Shown: piece by piece, positions 63,301 to 64,000 of the stretch | Position numbering within the stretch: position 1 is the stretch's first letter | Layout of the letters: each line of letters starts with the position of its first letter | Assembly (NCBI GenBank): GCA_018343915.1 | Contig: JABRWF010000006.1 | Location: forward strand, 3,162,001 to 3,226,000 | DNA: 64,000 nt | Origin: Agroathelia rolfsii | Taxonomy: Eukaryota > Basidiomycota > Agaricomycetes > Amylocorticiales > Amylocorticiaceae | Direction of reading: 5' to 3' | Made by a program: the position numbers and the translations under genes | Notes under the pieces: generated by a model | What the model was told of the DNA's origin: nothing | Database searches by the model: none | Seen by the model: only the letters and a program-made list of their open reading frames with translations

Positions 63301-64000
63301 CGGAGGTCGTAGGGGCGGTGAGGCGCCAGTGTCTCGGATTTTGTTTCACTGAAAACATCCGCAAAGTCGTGGTATTCTGTAGGGAGTGAAGACATATCAG
63401 CAGGCATGGTGGCAGTTGCCGCTCGACCGGACATACTGGGCAGGACGTCTAAAGCGTATACGGGGGTGGAGTTGGTACGGCAGGCGCGGAGGAAGGCGGC
63501 TGCCCCTACAAGGGATATCGGAATAGCCGGGGGCTGGGACGGAGACGGAGGCGCAGATGCAGGCGGAGACGGATACGCAGATGCGGGCGGAGACGGATAC
63601 GCAGATGCGGGCGGAGACGGATACGCAGATGCGGGCGGAGATGGATATGCAGATGTAGATGGAGGCTGCAGAGAGGCTGATGATGACGGAGAGTTGGCCG
63701 GAGCTGAGGGGGTTGACAAGGTGGTCGGGTTTCCACCTTTAACTGTCTGGGGGTTGAACGAGATGTGGTTTTTGGCCCAATCAATCGTTGGATTGTGCAG
63801 GGCTAGCCAATCGTAACCAAGGACAGCGGAGCAAGATGGATCTAGCGGAGTGACGTAGAACAAGATTTGATGTTGGCTGCCAGACGGAAAACGGACCAGG
63901 AGGTAGATGGACTCAGTGATTGTATTGGCAGAGCTTCCGTCAAAAAGGCGGAGCGTTACAGGAGGAACAGAAGTAGTAGGTAAGGATTTGATAAGGGATG
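60399..64000 (-). CDS. pol polyprotein of element 2, partial, one in-frame stop
   Basis: Runs off the window at its 5' side. In coding order: retropepsin-like region (63780..64000, [10 protein letters not shown] and [11 protein letters not shown]); a Pro/Ser/Ala linker with four 24-bp repeats; reverse transcriptase with the YLDD box at 62808..62819 preceded by [10 protein letters not shown]; a TAG stop at 62616..62618 before the thumb motif [17 protein letters not shown]; RNase H ([10 protein letters not shown] near 62350-62380); integrase with an HHCC zinc finger (about 61590-61720) and DDE core ([21 protein letters not shown]); a GPYEI motif; and a C-terminal chromodomain (about 60410-60610, [12 protein letters not shown] to [10 protein letters not shown]). 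Chromodomains of such elements are thought to target heterochromatin. Apart from the stop the frame is open, so the element is recent. Confidence 0.9.
63563..63658 (-). repeat. four 24-bp tandem repeats in the pol linker
   Basis: Copies start at 63563, 63587, 63611 and 63635; each codes SAYPSPPA (minus strand). In-frame, so copy number can vary without breaking pol. Confidence 0.85.

Larger units (their letters stand above)
58462..64000 (-). mobile_element. element 2: young Ty3/gypsy chromovirus with an extra antisense gene (partial)
   Basis: Minus-strand element seen from its 3' LTR to the protease region; the rest lies outside the window. It is GC-rich and keeps CpG, in sharp contrast to its surroundings, and pol is open except for one stop. 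Between pol and the 3' LTR it carries a spliced gene on the opposite strand. It sits in the 5' LTR of element 1. Confidence 0.88.

Overview
The window reads as nuclear DNA of a filamentous basidiomycete, probably a mushroom-forming Agaricomycete. The evidence is dense GT-AG introns of about 48-65 nt, Ty3/gypsy chromoviruses, a GH13/CBM20 amylase pair, a pepsin-like secreted protease and a basidiomycete-style hexose transporter. No rRNA, tRNA or CRISPR array was recognised. Gene models were spliced by hand from splice signals, reading phase and known family motifs; none is backed by transcript data.

Layout. 1-6.7 kb is a gene island: a 70-residue secreted protein (-), the Smc5/6 subunit NSE3 (-) and an MFS sugar transporter (+) with a cluster of CreA/Mig1-type sites upstream. 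6.7-18.5 kb is an AT-rich, CpG-poor graveyard of solo LTRs, many with perfect 5-bp target duplications and nested up to three deep. 20-41 kb is the second gene island: an A1 aspartic protease (+), a duplicated block with a conserved 100-bp hairpin, a basic orphan protein (-), a WDR48/Bun107-like protein (-), two tandem alpha-amylases with identical 23-exon layouts (-) and a small membrane protein (-).

41-58.5 kb is a second graveyard. It ends in a decayed chromovirus (element 1, - strand, 49.1-58.5 kb) whose LTRs are the source of the main solo-LTR family. Element 1 sits inside an older LTR and is itself broken by three solo LTRs. At 58462 a young, GC- and CpG-rich chromovirus (element 2, - strand) has landed in its 5' LTR and runs off the window. 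Element 2 has a nearly intact pol with one in-frame stop and, between pol and its 3' LTR, an opposite-strand spliced gene whose six cysteines fit a Gal4-type Zn2Cys6 cluster.

How genes may work together: secreted amylases, secreted protease and a sugar importer fit an osmotrophic fungus; NSE3 (DNA repair) and WDR48 (deubiquitinase activation) are housekeeping.

Main leads: (1) a 54-62 nt intron-like module just downstream of the TATA box in three LTR families, with the 3' splice-site sequence repeated directly in front of the 5' splice site; (2) the antisense Zn2Cys6 gene of element 2 and a cluster of CGG triplets in its LTR; (3) a 4-nt exon in both amylases; (4) unusual catalytic-region changes in one amylase; (5) a duplicated hairpin preserved in otherwise diverged flanks.
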